Assembly (NCBI RefSeq): GCF_000282095.2
Contig: NZ_AKKC02000010.1
Coordinates: 62,001-126,000 of the forward strand
Direction: 5' to 3'
Source of the DNA: Rhizobium sp. CF080
GTDB lineage: Bacteria > Pseudomonadota > Alphaproteobacteria > Rhizobiales > Rhizobiaceae
DNA length: 64,000 nucleotides
Shown here: in pieces, positions 1 through 8,497 of the stretch
Position numbering within the stretch: the first letter of the stretch is position 1
Layout of the letters: every line of letters begins with the position of its first letter
Made by a program: the position numbers and the translations under genes
Notes under the pieces: model-generated
Told to the model about the DNA's origin: nothing
Seen by the model: only the letters and a program-made list of their open reading frames with translations
The model's database searches: none

Positions 1-481
1 GCGTGACGATGAAAGAGGGAACGCCGAGAAAGGCGATGATGACGCCGTGCAGCGTGCCGATCAGCGCGCCGACGACGAGCCCGCCGGCCAGCGCGATGAT
101 CCAGATGGCCGGGTGATCGAAGCCGAGCATCTCGGGCAGAAACCGTGCCTGCAGCACGCCCATGATCATGCCGGTGAAACCGAGGATCGAGCCGACCGAA
201 AGGTCGATGTTGCGGGTGACGATGACGAGCACCATGCCGGTCGCCATGACGGCGACCGAGGCTGTCTGCACCGAGAGGTTCCACAGGTTGCGCGGCGTCA
301 GGAAGAGGCCGCCTGTCAGAATGTGGAACCCGACCCAGATGATCAGCAGCGCGCCGATCATGCCCAGCATGCGCGTGTCGATCTCGGTGGCGCGGAAGAA
401 GCGGGCAACGATATTGCCTTCCGCCTGTCCTGCCGCTGCCGATGTCTTGGAATTCGTTGTGGACCGTATTGTCTCGGCCAT
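1..481 (-). CDS. xylH: Xylose-type sugar ABC transporter permease, partial (cut by left edge)
   Basis: Inner-membrane permease of a monosaccharide ABC importer. Translating the minus strand from the ATG at 481 gives 160 codons with no stop before the window edge; the family usually has about 400 residues, so the C-terminal part is missing. After a polar N-terminal tail, hydrophobic segments lie at about residues 38-58 and 70-90, followed by the NIDLSVGS motif (about 91-98) typical of RbsC/XylH permeases. It lies 184 bp downstream of xylF on the same strand, which points to xylose. The ATPase gene (xylG) is not between them and may lie beyond the edge. The assignment to the family is firm; the xylose specificity rests on the neighbour. 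Confidence 0.85.
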   Translation of the reverse strand, partial: MAETIRSTTNSKTSAAAGQAEGNIVARFFRATEIDTRMLGMIGALLIIWVGFHILTGGLFLTPRNLWNLSVQTASVAVMATGMVLVIVTRNIDLSVGSILGFTGMIMGVLQARFLPEMLGFDHPAIWIIALAGGLVVGALIGTLHGVIIAFLGVPSFIVT

Positions 482-604
482 GTTTCGCCGTTCCCCACCT
501 TTAGCGAGACGCCTCGGCTCCATAAGTGTCGAGCCGGATCGCGCCTCAGTGACGTTCAGCCGCTGGGTAACCCTTTGTGCGGCCGCGCCATCTTACGCCG
601 AAAA

Positions 605-636
605 CCGACGCCGCGGCAGAAGTGCTGCGGCGTCGG
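605..636 (-). terminator. Hairpin between xylF and xylH
   Basis: An inverted repeat with 14-base arms (one mismatch) and a 4-base loop GAAG lies 29 bp after the xylF stop, in the gap before xylH. No T-run follows it. It is best read as an intercistronic hairpin that either stabilises the xylF message or partly attenuates transcription, so that the binding protein is made in excess over the permease. The structure is seen directly; its role is inferred. Confidence 0.5.
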
Positions 637-665
637 TGAGCTTATTGTCTGCGAACAGCCATGCG

Positions 666-1706
666 TTACTTGCAGGCAGCCACGGCACCGGCCTTGACGC
701 CCTGGCAGGCTTCAGCCTTGCTGATCCAGCCCGCCTCGATGACGACGTTCAGGTTGTCCTTGGTGATCGCCTGCGGCTTCAGGAAGACGGACTGCATCTT
801 CACCTTCTTCGGGCCGCCTTCGAAGGTCTGGACGCCCTTGATTTCGGTCAGCTTCTTGCCGCCGGCAAGTGCCAGAGCGATTTCAGCGGCGTTCCTGCCG
901 AGTTCGCGGCTGTCCTTCCAGACGGAGACCGTCTGGGTGCCGAGCGCCACGCGGTTCAGGGCCGCCTTGTCGGCGTCCTGGCCGGAGACCGGAACCGAAC
1001 CTGCCAAGCCCTGAGCGTCGAGGGCCGCGATCGCACCGCCGGCAGTGCCGTCGTTGGATGCCACGACCGCGTCGACCTTGTTGTTGTTCTTGGTCAGGAA
1101 CTGTTCCATGTTCTTCTGGGCATTCTCGGGCTTCCAGCCGTCGGTATAGGCTTCGCCGACATTCTTGATCTTGCCGGCGTCGACTGCAGCCTTCAGCACT
1201 TCCATCTGGCCGGCGAACAGGAAGTCCGCGTTCGGATCGGCGGACGAGCCCTTGATGAAGACGTAGTTGCCTTCAGGCTTTGCCTTGAAGACGCCCTGCG
1301 CCTGCAGGCGGCCGACTTCCTTATTGTCGAAGGTGATGTAGAACGCAGCCGGGTTTTCGATCAGGCGGTCGTAACCGACGACCGGGATGCCTTCGGCTGC
1401 GGCCTTTTCGACGGCCGGGCCGATGGCGCTCGAATCCTGTGCCAGAACGATCAGCGCGTTGGCGCCCTGCGAGATCAGCGACTCGACGTCGGTGAGCTGC
1501 TTTGCGGCGGACGACTGGGCATCAGCGGAAATATACTTGGCGCCGGCAGCTGCGAGTGCCTTCTTGATGGCGGCTTCATCGGTCTTCCAACGTTCTTCCT
1601 GGAAGTTGGACCACGAAACGCCGACGACGAGATCGGCCGCCATGGCGGCGGTATGCATGGAAACGAGGATGGCCGCGCCGGCCATCAGCTTTGCGAATGA
1701 TTTCAT
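666..1706 (-). CDS. xylF: D-xylose ABC transporter, periplasmic substrate-binding protein
   Basis: Periplasmic sugar-binding protein (346 aa) that captures xylose for the XylGH transporter. Residues 1-23 form a signal peptide ending in AMA-A. The mature protein begins LVVGVSWSNFQEERW, and QTVSVWKDSRELG near the C-terminal domain is typical of XylF within the periplasmic-binding-protein type I fold. Its length matches the family. The ATG at 1706 is preceded by GGAGGA. It is transcribed away from a ROK regulator, and a 19-bp palindrome lies in the shared 201-bp intergenic region. xylH follows on the same strand after a hairpin. Related galactose or ribose binders are less likely given these motifs. 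Confidence 0.93.
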   Translation of the reverse strand: MKSFAKLMAGAAILVSMHTAAMAADLVVGVSWSNFQEERWKTDEAAIKKALAAAGAKYISADAQSSAAKQLTDVESLISQGANALIVLAQDSSAIGPAVEKAAAEGIPVVGYDRLIENPAAFYITFDNKEVGRLQAQGVFKAKPEGNYVFIKGSSADPNADFLFAGQMEVLKAAVDAGKIKNVGEAYTDGWKPENAQKNMEQFLTKNNNKVDAVVASNDGTAGGAIAALDAQGLAGSVPVSGQDADKAALNRVALGTQTVSVWKDSRELGRNAAEIALALAGGKKLTEIKGVQTFEGGPKKVKMQSVFLKPQAITKDNLNVVIEAGWISKAEACQGVKAGAVAACK

Positions 1707-1793
1707 AATGTCCTCCCGAGTGACGGCGGATGGGCCTTAGCCTCCGTGCTCTCCCCCCGCCAGATAACCTGCCGGAGAAAGCGTTCAAGCTTT

Positions 1794-1812
1794 TTTCTCG
1801 ACAGTCGAGAAA
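1794..1812. promoter_or_regulatory. Palindromic operator between xylF and the ROK regulator
   Basis: A perfect 19-bp palindrome, TTTCTCGAC-A-GTCGAGAAA, sits 88 bp upstream of the xylF start and 96 bp upstream of the ROK regulator start. Its position and symmetry suit a dimeric repressor. The adjacent ROK protein is the obvious candidate binder, which would make the system self-regulating. The palindrome is seen; the binding partner is inferred. Confidence 0.6.
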
Positions 1813-1907
1813 TTAGATGTCAGAGATTCCAAGGGCTGTCAATCGGCACTTGTGGAGGACAAGACACTGCCGTATCGACAGATGGAGTGAGGGAGGCGGC
1901 AGGCGGA

Positions 1908-3134
1908 ATGCTGGCGAAATCGAGCACGGAACTGGTCCGGCAGCAGAACAGCGCGCTCGTGCTGTCTGCGCTGCGTCGCCATGGCCGGCTCGCGCATACG
2001 GAAATCTCCGATGCGACCGGGTTGGCGTCGGCCACGATCTCCTCGATCACCGCCGATCTTGAACGCGCCCGCATCATCGAAAAGAGCGAGCAGCAGGCGA
2101 CCGTCGGCCGCGGCCGGCCGCGCGTTCTGTTCAGCCAGAGGCGCAATTGCGGCTATCTGATCACTGTCATCATCTCGTCCGACCTGATCCAGTATTCGCT
2201 GGTCGACTATGCCGGCACGCTGCTCGACCGGTTCAGCGAGCCGCGCGGCGAGGGGGGCACTGTGGCCTTCCTCGCTGCCATTTCGGCGGCGCTCGAACGG
2301 GCTGTGGAACGTTCCCGAATCGATCGCGGCAGCGTGCTGCTCGTCTCGGTCAGCAGCAAGGGGATCGCGCATCCGGGCGAGCCGGTGCTCGTCTGGTCGC
2401 CGGTCTTCGGTTCGCAGCCCGTCGATTTCGCCGCGGCGCTGAAAGACGGCTGGCAGGCCAAGGTCATCCTCAACAACGAGACGCTGCTGGTGGCAGGCGC
2501 GCTGCTCGAGCGGGAAGTCAAGACGCAGGGTGGCGGCGAGCCGGTTCTCGCCGCGCTTTCGCTCGGTCACAGCATCGGGCTCGGGATCGCGCGCCGGATC
2601 GCCAACGGGGTTCCGGAAATCTCGGCGCCGAATTTCGGGCACATGCTCCACATGCCGAATGGCGGGCTCTGTCGCTGCGGCGCGCGCGGCTGCGTCGAGG
2701 CCTATGCCGGCTTCTACGCCATCCTGCGGGCCGCCTTCGAGGTGCCGGTGGATACGATCCCGGCGAAATTCGTGCCGGTGGCGGAAATCGACAAGATCGC
2801 CGCCCGCGCCCGGCAGGGCAATCGCATGGCGCAGCTCGCCTTCCGCCATGCGGGCGCGGCATTGGGTTATGGTCTGTCGCGGCTGCTGAGCCTGCATGGC
2901 CACATGCCGGTCTTCATCACCGGTCCCGGTACGCGCTATCAGGATCTGCTGGAGGCGGGCATCGAGGAGGGGCTGGCGCAGACGCATGTGGTGCGGCTCG
3001 GCGGCATGCCGGCCCTGACCGTCGTGCCGGACGAGCCCTCGCTGGTGTTCGAGGGGCATCTCAATCTTGCATTTTCGATCGTCGACCAGGATATCATCGG
3101 TTCGCGCCAGCACATGCAGGCTGCCGGGGAATGA
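1908..3134 (+). CDS. ROK family transcriptional regulator (XylR/NagC type)
   Basis: Sugar-responsive DNA-binding repressor of 408 aa. The N-terminal ~80 residues contain a winged helix-turn-helix (GRLAHTEISDATGLASATISSIT) that precedes a ROK sugar-kinase-like domain. The zinc-binding signature CRCGARGCVE is present, as is typical of NagC/Mlc/XylR proteins. I chose the ATG at 1908 because GGGAGG lies just upstream and the DNA-binding domain begins there; an in-frame ATG at 1746 would add 54 residues unlike the family. Divergent from xylF, it probably represses the xylose transporter and itself through the palindrome between them. Homologues beside xylFGH are often called XylR, but the ligand is not visible in the sequence. 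Confidence 0.88.
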   Translation: MLAKSSTELVRQQNSALVLSALRRHGRLAHTEISDATGLASATISSITADLERARIIEKSEQQATVGRGRPRVLFSQRRNCGYLITVIISSDLIQYSLVDYAGTLLDRFSEPRGEGGTVAFLAAISAALERAVERSRIDRGSVLLVSVSSKGIAHPGEPVLVWSPVFGSQPVDFAAALKDGWQAKVILNNETLLVAGALLEREVKTQGGGEPVLAALSLGHSIGLGIARRIANGVPEISAPNFGHMLHMPNGGLCRCGARGCVEAYAGFYAILRAAFEVPVDTIPAKFVPVAEIDKIAARARQGNRMAQLAFRHAGAALGYGLSRLLSLHGHMPVFITGPGTRYQDLLEAGIEEGLAQTHVVRLGGMPALTVVPDEPSLVFEGHLNLAFSIVDQDIIGSRQHMQAAGE

Positions 3135-3167
3135 CCGGTGGCAAAACGACTGGCCGGGAGTGAGACC

Positions 3168-3380
3168 ATGATCGATCCGAACCATCCCTTCTACGCGCCG
3201 CTCTGGCGGCGGGTGCTGATCCCGGCGGTCTGCGCCGCCTGGGCGATTTTCGAACTGGTCGCCGGAGAGCCGTTCTGGGCAGTCATCATCGGCGGCTTGG
3301 GTGCCTACGCCACCTACAAGCTGTTCATCGAGAAGAAAAAACCGCCGGTCGAGAAGCCCGCCGACGACCCGCAGGACTAG
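3168..3380 (+). CDS. Small membrane protein
   Basis: A 70-residue protein that I do not recognise as a named family. A polar N-terminus (MIDPNHPFYAPLWRR) is followed by two hydrophobic stretches at about residues 14-32 and 34-50 and a charged proline/lysine tail ending in DDPQD. It probably spans the inner membrane twice, or once as a hairpin. The ATG at 3168 is chosen because GGGAG lies 6 bases upstream; a GTG at 3138 in the same frame would add 10 residues. It starts 33 bp after the ROK regulator and may be co-transcribed with it. Confidence 0.65.
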   Translation: MIDPNHPFYAPLWRRVLIPAVCAAWAIFELVAGEPFWAVIIGGLGAYATYKLFIEKKKPPVEKPADDPQD

Positions 3381-3400
3381 GATTTAGATTTTTGTTTTAC

Positions 3401-3446
3401 GCATGTCGTTGTCGCAAAACCGCTGCACAGTTTTTGCGCGACATGC
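3401..3446. repeat. Palindromic intergenic element
   Basis: An imperfect 46-bp inverted repeat. The outer arms GCATGTCG / CGACATGC pair perfectly and an inner CGCAAAA / TTTTTGCG pairs around a CTGCACAG centre. It lies between two convergent genes (stop at 3380; minus-strand stop at 3448). From memory it resembles a palindrome scattered through rhizobial intergenic DNA. In this position it could also serve as a bidirectional terminator. No second copy was noticed in the window. Confidence 0.5.
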
Positions 3447-3447
3447 T

Positions 3448-3930
3448 CTAGCGCCAGAAGAGCCCCTTGATCGCGGTGTCGATCAGGAAGTTGGCGGTCT
3501 TCATGCGGGTATTGGCGTTTTCCCGAAATTCCGGCGCGACGCCGTCCGGATGGTTGGCCTTGGCGAAATGCCGTCGCTTTTCGGCAAGCGTCGCCTCCGT
3601 ATCGGCAGCCGTGATGGCAAGCTCCGCAGCAATCTCCTCGATCGTCAGCCGCAGCAGGTGGGCGGGAATGACCGGCGCCGGCGGCGGCTCTTCCGGTTCC
3701 GGTTCCGGCGGCTCGCGCTCCAGTTCGATCTCGGCCACGTCCGGAAGGAAGGCGAAATAGGCTTCGGTCCCGGTGGCGGTCACCGCCGGGCCGTCATCCG
3801 TCGGCGCGACGAAACCCATGCCGAGCCCCTTGATGCGGAAGCCCGCGCCGGCCTCTTCGGCCTCGTCTTCGCCGTGCTCCTGCTTCAGTCGCGTCAGCAC
3901 CGACTGGAAGACCGATTGCCCAAACAGCAT
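3448..3930 (-). CDS. J-domain-like protein
   Basis: A 160-residue cytoplasmic protein. The C-terminal ~60 residues (LTIEEIAAELAI...LAEKRRHFAKANHPDGVAPEF) resemble a shortened J-domain, including the HPD tripeptide through which DnaJ proteins stimulate Hsp70 ATPase. The centre (about residues 70-88) is a low-complexity run of Glu and Pro, and the N-terminal part has no recognisable domain. It lacks the Gly/Phe and zinc regions of true DnaJ. It probably acts as a specialised co-chaperone or uses the fold for another protein contact. No operon partner is evident. Confidence 0.7.
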   Translation of the reverse strand: MLFGQSVFQSVLTRLKQEHGEDEAEEAGAGFRIKGLGMGFVAPTDDGPAVTATGTEAYFAFLPDVAEIELEREPPEPEPEEPPPAPVIPAHLLRLTIEEIAAELAITAADTEATLAEKRRHFAKANHPDGVAPEFRENANTRMKTANFLIDTAIKGLFWR

Positions 3931-4007
3931 GCGCCACCTCTTTTATGGGGCGGGACTAGAGCATGCGGAGATGGCGTCGAGCTTGCGGGTATCTTGGCGA
4001 TGGATGG

Positions 4008-4047
4008 GATGAGCCCCTGGTCGGGGCTCATCGAGCCGTAGGGCTCG
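4008..4047 (-). terminator. Double hairpin after the PhyH-like gene
   Basis: Two adjacent perfect hairpins directly follow the minus-strand stop at 4049. CGAGCC/GGCTCG has 6-base arms with a GTAG loop; GATGAGCCCC/GGGGCTCATC has 10-base arms with a 5-base loop. No long T-run follows, so this is a candidate terminator or 3'-end stabiliser rather than a classical one. Confidence 0.5.
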
Positions 4048-4048
4048 T

Positions 4049-5014
4049 TCAGCGCACGACGGGCTCGCCGTGATATCTGCGCTTTGAGGGTTTCGATACG
4101 CCGAACCCGACTTCCATCATGAGACGCGGATGATGTTTTGCCACCGTCCCCATATGGAAGCCGAAGGGGTCTTCGACGAACCCGTAGCCCGCCTTGCCGG
4201 TCAGGGTGACGGCGCTTTCCTCTCCATAAAACTCGAGCACTTCTTCTGCCGGATGCCCGACAAGGAGGGTCAACTGGTGCTTGAGACGACGCTTATTGTG
4301 GCTGCCGCGCATGTAGACGTGCGGTCCCGCGTCCTCATCGACATTCGACAGGTAGAAAAAGAATTTCAGCATCCTCCAGTCGTCGAGATCGAAATGAAAT
4401 TTGAAAGACGCACGGCTGAGATCGGCCTCCGAAGCGGACTGAGTGGGAAAGCTCCACCACGTCCGGGTGGTGATCAGCTTGGCTTCACCGCCCAGATAGT
4501 GCCTTGCGATATCCAGAAGAAGAGGATCCTGCTGCACGGCGACCGCCGCCTCGCACCGGGCGATCCGCTCGAAATGGTGGCCGCTCAAGATCGTTCGACC
4601 GAAACGGCGTTCCGCTTCCGCATGTTCACCGGCACGGAATTCGAGTTTCCGCTCGAAATTGCCGAAGCACGGGGTTTCGGATGCAAAATGCGCGATCTCC
4701 TGCCGAATCGCGTCAGGCAGGATGAGGCCGGTGAAGATCCCGCTGCGCCTGAGTTCCTCCGCGACCTTATCGGCCTCGATATCGCCGAACATCGATGTTC
4801 CCACCGGCGCGGACTTCGGGACGCGCCTGGCGGTCAGCCAATGCGCCCGCCTGAACGGGATTGTTCGGGCCAGAAGGAACATGGGAAGCCAAGCCGGGTT
4901 CTCCCGCAGGTCGGTAAGATAGGTCGGCACGCGTGCGGCCATCCGCCGGAAAGTTCCGCCATGGCGCGCGATCGACTCGAGATCCTGCGACTTGGTTTTG
5001 GACGTATCAAGCAT
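4049..5014 (-). CDS. Phytanoyl-CoA dioxygenase (PhyH) family protein
   Basis: A 321-residue protein with the fold signature of 2-oxoglutarate/Fe(II) oxygenases of the PhyH family. FKFHFDLDDW supplies the HxD metal-ligand pair. The following stretch FFFYLSNVDEDAGPHVYMRGSH is characteristic of PhyH. The later FHMGTVAKHHPRLMMEVGF probably holds the distal iron-binding His and the Arg that holds 2-oxoglutarate. The first ~70 residues are specific to this protein. It would hydroxylate a substrate that cannot be read from the sequence. It stands alone between the J-domain gene and the transglutaminase cluster with its own upstream region, so context gives no pathway. Confidence 0.72.
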   Translation of the reverse strand: MLDTSKTKSQDLESIARHGGTFRRMAARVPTYLTDLRENPAWLPMFLLARTIPFRRAHWLTARRVPKSAPVGTSMFGDIEADKVAEELRRSGIFTGLILPDAIRQEIAHFASETPCFGNFERKLEFRAGEHAEAERRFGRTILSGHHFERIARCEAAVAVQQDPLLLDIARHYLGGEAKLITTRTWWSFPTQSASEADLSRASFKFHFDLDDWRMLKFFFYLSNVDEDAGPHVYMRGSHNKRRLKHQLTLLVGHPAEEVLEFYGEESAVTLTGKAGYGFVEDPFGFHMGTVAKHHPRLMMEVGFGVSKPSKRRYHGEPVVR

Positions 5015-5278
5015 CTGGTATCCTCATTCAGGCATGGCATTGCCATGCGTTTCGGTAACCCGCAGCCCCGCGCATTGTAGGCAACAATAATCCATGCCGC
5101 AATGCAGCATAGAGATCGCCGTCTCCGTGCGATCTTTCAACCCTTGAATTGCTTGGGAAATCAGGAACGCCGTTTATGGTTAAGGAACCATGCGCCGTGT
5201 GACGGTCCTAGCCGGGAGGTACGCTCCGGACGAGAACGCCAGCCATGCCGGGCAGCGCTCCCGATTTTGGCGGGTCTT

Positions 5279-6106
5279 TCACCCCTGGGATTGTGTCTGG
5301 CTCTGTCCCTGGCTTGCCGCCACCGTCAGGGAAACCTTGAGGTTTTCGCCGGCCGGGCCGAGGCGCATGCCGGAGACGGGGGCGCAGTCGCGGTAGCAGA
5401 GGCCGGAGGCGACCCGGACATAACTGTCGTTGGGGCAGATCTTGTTGGAGGCGTCGAAGCCGACCCAGCCGAGGCCCGGCAGGTGCACTTCCGCCCAGGC
5501 ATGGGTTGCCGCCTGTTCGGTCGCGCCTTCCATCAGCAGGTAGCCGGAAATATAGCGGGCCGGGATGTCGAGCAGGCGGGCGGTGGCGATGAAGATATGG
5601 GTATGGTCCTGGCAGACGCCGGTCTTTGCCTCCAGCGCCTGTTCGGCGGTGGTCTCGGTGCCGGTCGTACCTGGTGTATAGGCAACGGTCTCGTGGAGCG
5701 CCTCCATCAGCGCATGCATCTTGGCAAGCTCGCTGTCGCCCTTGAGGCTCCTGGCGAGTTCGCGGATGAGCTTGCCGGGCTTTGTCAGCGCGGTCTCGCG
5801 CAGGAACAGCCAGAGCGGGCAGAAACCCTGGTGCGGACCGAAGACGCCGGCGCGGTCGTGGGTCTCCACTTCCCCGGAAGCGACGATGCGGATCATGTGC
5901 TCGGTGCCCTCGGTGGAGACCAGCTCGACGCGGTTGCCGAACTGGTCGGCATAACCCGCCTCGATCTTGGCGCCATCGACGGTGATCGACCAGTTGATGA
6001 CCTTCTGGCCGGGGCCGTCGGTCGGCGTCAGCCTGAGCCGCTGCAGCGAATAGGGCACCGGCTCGTCATAGAGATATTCGGTCGTGTGGGCGATCTTGAG
6101 CCGCAT
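5279..6106 (-). CDS. Transglutaminase-like family protein
   Basis: A 275-residue protein with an N-terminal beta domain (MRLKIAHTTEYLYDEPV) and a transglutaminase-like cysteine-protease core. The catalytic triad is visible: Cys in TGVCQDHTH, His in ATHAWAEVHLPG and Asp in GFDASN. The C-terminus is a low-complexity Gln/Ser tail. It is the last gene of a three-gene unit after the ATP-grasp and alpha-E genes, 27 bp after the latter. Comparative genomics links this trio with peptide ligation and cleavage, where the transglutaminase-like enzyme acts as peptidase or amide-exchange enzyme. The substrate is unknown. Confidence 0.85.
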   Translation of the reverse strand: MRLKIAHTTEYLYDEPVPYSLQRLRLTPTDGPGQKVINWSITVDGAKIEAGYADQFGNRVELVSTEGTEHMIRIVASGEVETHDRAGVFGPHQGFCPLWLFLRETALTKPGKLIRELARSLKGDSELAKMHALMEALHETVAYTPGTTGTETTAEQALEAKTGVCQDHTHIFIATARLLDIPARYISGYLLMEGATEQAATHAWAEVHLPGLGWVGFDASNKICPNDSYVRVASGLCYRDCAPVSGMRLGPAGENLKVSLTVAASQGQSQTQSQG

Positions 6107-6133
6107 GTGCGGTAAATCCTGTGCCTGTTGGGC

Positions 6134-7075
6134 CTACTGGTAAAAACGGTAGCCTTCGGTGATTTCGGCGCTGAGCTGGTTGTTGCGGCTGACGAAATCC
6201 TCCAGGAATTCGTGCAGGCCGTGATCCATGATGTCGGAGATCGAGCCGCGCTTCAGCGTCGAGTGGATCGCTGCAGCTGTCTCGTGGGCCTTCACCTGCT
6301 CCCCATAGGTTTCCCCAAGATAGCCGAGATTGCTGACGATCTTCTCGTAACAATAGGCGAGCGAACGCGGCATCTGGACTTTCAGGATGAGGAAATCGGC
6401 GATGTTGGCGGACTGATATTCACCGTCATAAACCCAGCCGTAGGAACGGTGGGCCGAGACCGAGCGCAGGATCGATTCCCATTGGTAATTGTCGAGCTTC
6501 GACCCGACCTGGCTGATCGCCGGCAGCAGCACGTAATATTTCACGTCGAGAATGCGGCTGGTATTGTCGGCGCGTTCGATGAAGGTGCCGATGCGCGAGA
6601 AATTGTAGAGGTCGTTCCTCAGCATCGAGCCATGGAAGGCGCCGCGGATGAGGCCGCAGCGATGCTTGATGACGTCGATCAGCTCCGGCAGGTCGGTCTG
6701 CTTCAGCTTGCGGGAGAGCCGGGCCTTCAGGTCGATCCAGCATTCGTTGGTCGCCTCCCAGGTCTCGCGGGTCAGCGCCGTGCGCACCATGCGGGCGTTG
6801 TTGCGCCCGAATTCGATGCAGGACATGACGCTCGACGGATTGGCCTGGTCGCGCAGCAGATAGTCGATCGCGTCCGCCGCCGTCAGTTCGGCATGCACTT
6901 GCGAATAGGCTTCGCGCACGCCGGCACTTTCGAGCACGCCGTGCCAGTCCTCGTCGGAGGAGCCGGCACGGGTCAGCGATACGCGCAGACCGGCATCGAC
7001 GAGGCGGGCGATATTCTCGGCCCGCTCGATGTAGCGGAACATCCAGTAGAGGCCGTTTGCAGTTCTTCCGAGCAT
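6134..7075 (-). CDS. Alpha-E domain-containing protein
   Basis: A 313-residue, mostly helical protein of the alpha-E (formerly DUF403) family, recognised from the N-terminal MLGRTANGLYWMFRYIERAENIARLVDAGLR and from later helices such as GTFIERADNTSRILDVKYY. No catalytic motif is known. The family almost always sits beside a circularly permuted ATP-grasp and a transglutaminase-like gene, as here: 12 bp downstream of the ATP-grasp stop and 27 bp upstream of the transglutaminase. It is probably a partner or scaffold in that predicted amide-ligase system. Confidence 0.88.
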   Translation of the reverse strand: MLGRTANGLYWMFRYIERAENIARLVDAGLRVSLTRAGSSDEDWHGVLESAGVREAYSQVHAELTAADAIDYLLRDQANPSSVMSCIEFGRNNARMVRTALTRETWEATNECWIDLKARLSRKLKQTDLPELIDVIKHRCGLIRGAFHGSMLRNDLYNFSRIGTFIERADNTSRILDVKYYVLLPAISQVGSKLDNYQWESILRSVSAHRSYGWVYDGEYQSANIADFLILKVQMPRSLAYCYEKIVSNLGYLGETYGEQVKAHETAAAIHSTLKRGSISDIMDHGLHEFLEDFVSRNNQLSAEITEGYRFYQ

Positions 7076-7087
7076 GTCTCTACGACC

Positions 7088-8497
7088 TCAATCTTCCAGT
7101 ACCCAGGTGTCCTTGGTGCCGCCGCCCTGGCTGGAATTGACCACCAGCGACCCCTGCTTCAGGGCCACGCGGGTCAGGCCGCCGGGGATGATCTTCACCT
7201 TGTCGGAGACGAGCACATAGGGGCGCAGGTCGACGTGGCGGGGCGCGATCCCCTTGTTGACGAAGATCGGCACGGTGGATAGCGCCAGCGTCGGCTGGGC
7301 GATGTAGTTGGCGGGCTTGGCGGCCAGCTTCTCGGCAAATTCGATGCGTTCCTTCTTGCTCGCCGTCGGGCCGACCAGCATGCCGTAGCCGCCCGAACCG
7401 TGCACTTCCTTGATGACCAGTTCCTCGATGTGCTCCAGCACGTATCTGAGGCTGTCGGGCTCAGAACAGCGCCAGGTCGGCACGTTTTCGAGCAGCGCCT
7501 TGCGGCCGGTATAAAATTCGACGATCTCCGGCATGTAGGAATAGATCGCCTTGTCGTCGCAGATGCCGGTGCCGGGTGCATTGGCGATGGTGATGTTGCC
7601 GGCCCGGTAGACATCCATGATGCCGGGAATGCCGAGCGCCGAATCCGCGCGAAACGTCATCGGATCGAGGTAGTCGTCGTCGACGCGGCGGTAGAGCACG
7701 TCGATCGCCTCGTAGCCGCGGGTGGTGCGCATCTTGACGCGGCCGTCGATGACGCGCAGATCGCCGCCTTCGACGAGTTCGACGCCCATCTGGTCGGCCA
7801 GGAACGAGTGTTCGTAATAGGCCGAGTTGAAGATGCCGGGGGTCAGCACCGCGACGCGCGGCCGCCCCTTGCAGCCGGGAGGGGCAAGCGAGGCGAGCGA
7901 CTGGCGCAGCAGCCGCGGGTAGTCCTCGACGCGCTGCACCTTGTTCATGGTGAAGAGTTCCGGGAACATCTGCATCATGGTTTCGCGGTTTTCCAGCATG
8001 TAGGAAACACCGGACGGCGTGCGGGCATTGTCCTCCAGCACGTAGAACTGGTCTTCGCCGGTGCGCACGATATCGGTGCCGACGATATGGGTGTAGACGC
8101 CGCCCGGCGGCTTGAAGCCGATCATCTCGGGCAGGAAGGTGACGTTCCTCTCGATCAGCGCGCGGGGAATGCGGCCGGCCTTGATGATCTCCTGCTTGTG
8201 GTAGATGTCGTCGAGAAAGGCGTTGAGCGCCAGAACCCGCTGCTCGATGCCCTGCGCGAGCTTGCGCCATTCACGAGCCGAGATGATGCGGGGAATGATG
8301 TCGAAGGGGATGAGTTTTTCGGAACTGTCTGCGTGTCCATAGACCGCGAATGTGATGCCTGTCTTTCTGAATATGTTTTCCGCGTCCTGGGTCTTGCGGA
8401 TCAGGTGCGCAGCGTCCTGACTGGCATACCATTCGTGGTAGGTCTTGTATGGCGGTCGCGGAAGGTTTTCCGCAGTCAACATTTCATCAAATGCCAA
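7088..8497 (-). CDS. Circularly permuted type 2 ATP-grasp protein
   Basis: A predicted ATP-dependent carboxylate-amine ligase of about 470 residues (formerly DUF404/DUF407). Recognisable stretches include GVYTHIVGTDIVRTGEDQFYVLEDN, DVLYRRVDDDYLDPM, NAPGTGICDDKAIYSYMPEIVEFY and KEVHGSGGYGMLVGP, which form the permuted nucleotide- and metal-binding halves. I favour the TTG at 8497 because AAGGGG lies about 9 bases upstream; an in-frame ATG at 8482 has no visible ribosome site, and an ATG at 8617 would add an unlikely hydrophobic leader. It heads the unit ATP-grasp, alpha-E, transglutaminase. The proteasome-like peptidase often found with this trio is not present downstream. Confidence 0.87.
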   Translation of the reverse strand: MAFDEMLTAENLPRPPYKTYHEWYASQDAAHLIRKTQDAENIFRKTGITFAVYGHADSSEKLIPFDIIPRIISAREWRKLAQGIEQRVLALNAFLDDIYHKQEIIKAGRIPRALIERNVTFLPEMIGFKPPGGVYTHIVGTDIVRTGEDQFYVLEDNARTPSGVSYMLENRETMMQMFPELFTMNKVQRVEDYPRLLRQSLASLAPPGCKGRPRVAVLTPGIFNSAYYEHSFLADQMGVELVEGGDLRVIDGRVKMRTTRGYEAIDVLYRRVDDDYLDPMTFRADSALGIPGIMDVYRAGNITIANAPGTGICDDKAIYSYMPEIVEFYTGRKALLENVPTWRCSEPDSLRYVLEHIEELVIKEVHGSGGYGMLVGPTASKKERIEFAEKLAAKPANYIAQPTLALSTVPIFVNKGIAPRHVDLRPYVLVSDKVKIIPGGLTRVALKQGSLVVNSSQGGGTKDTWVLED

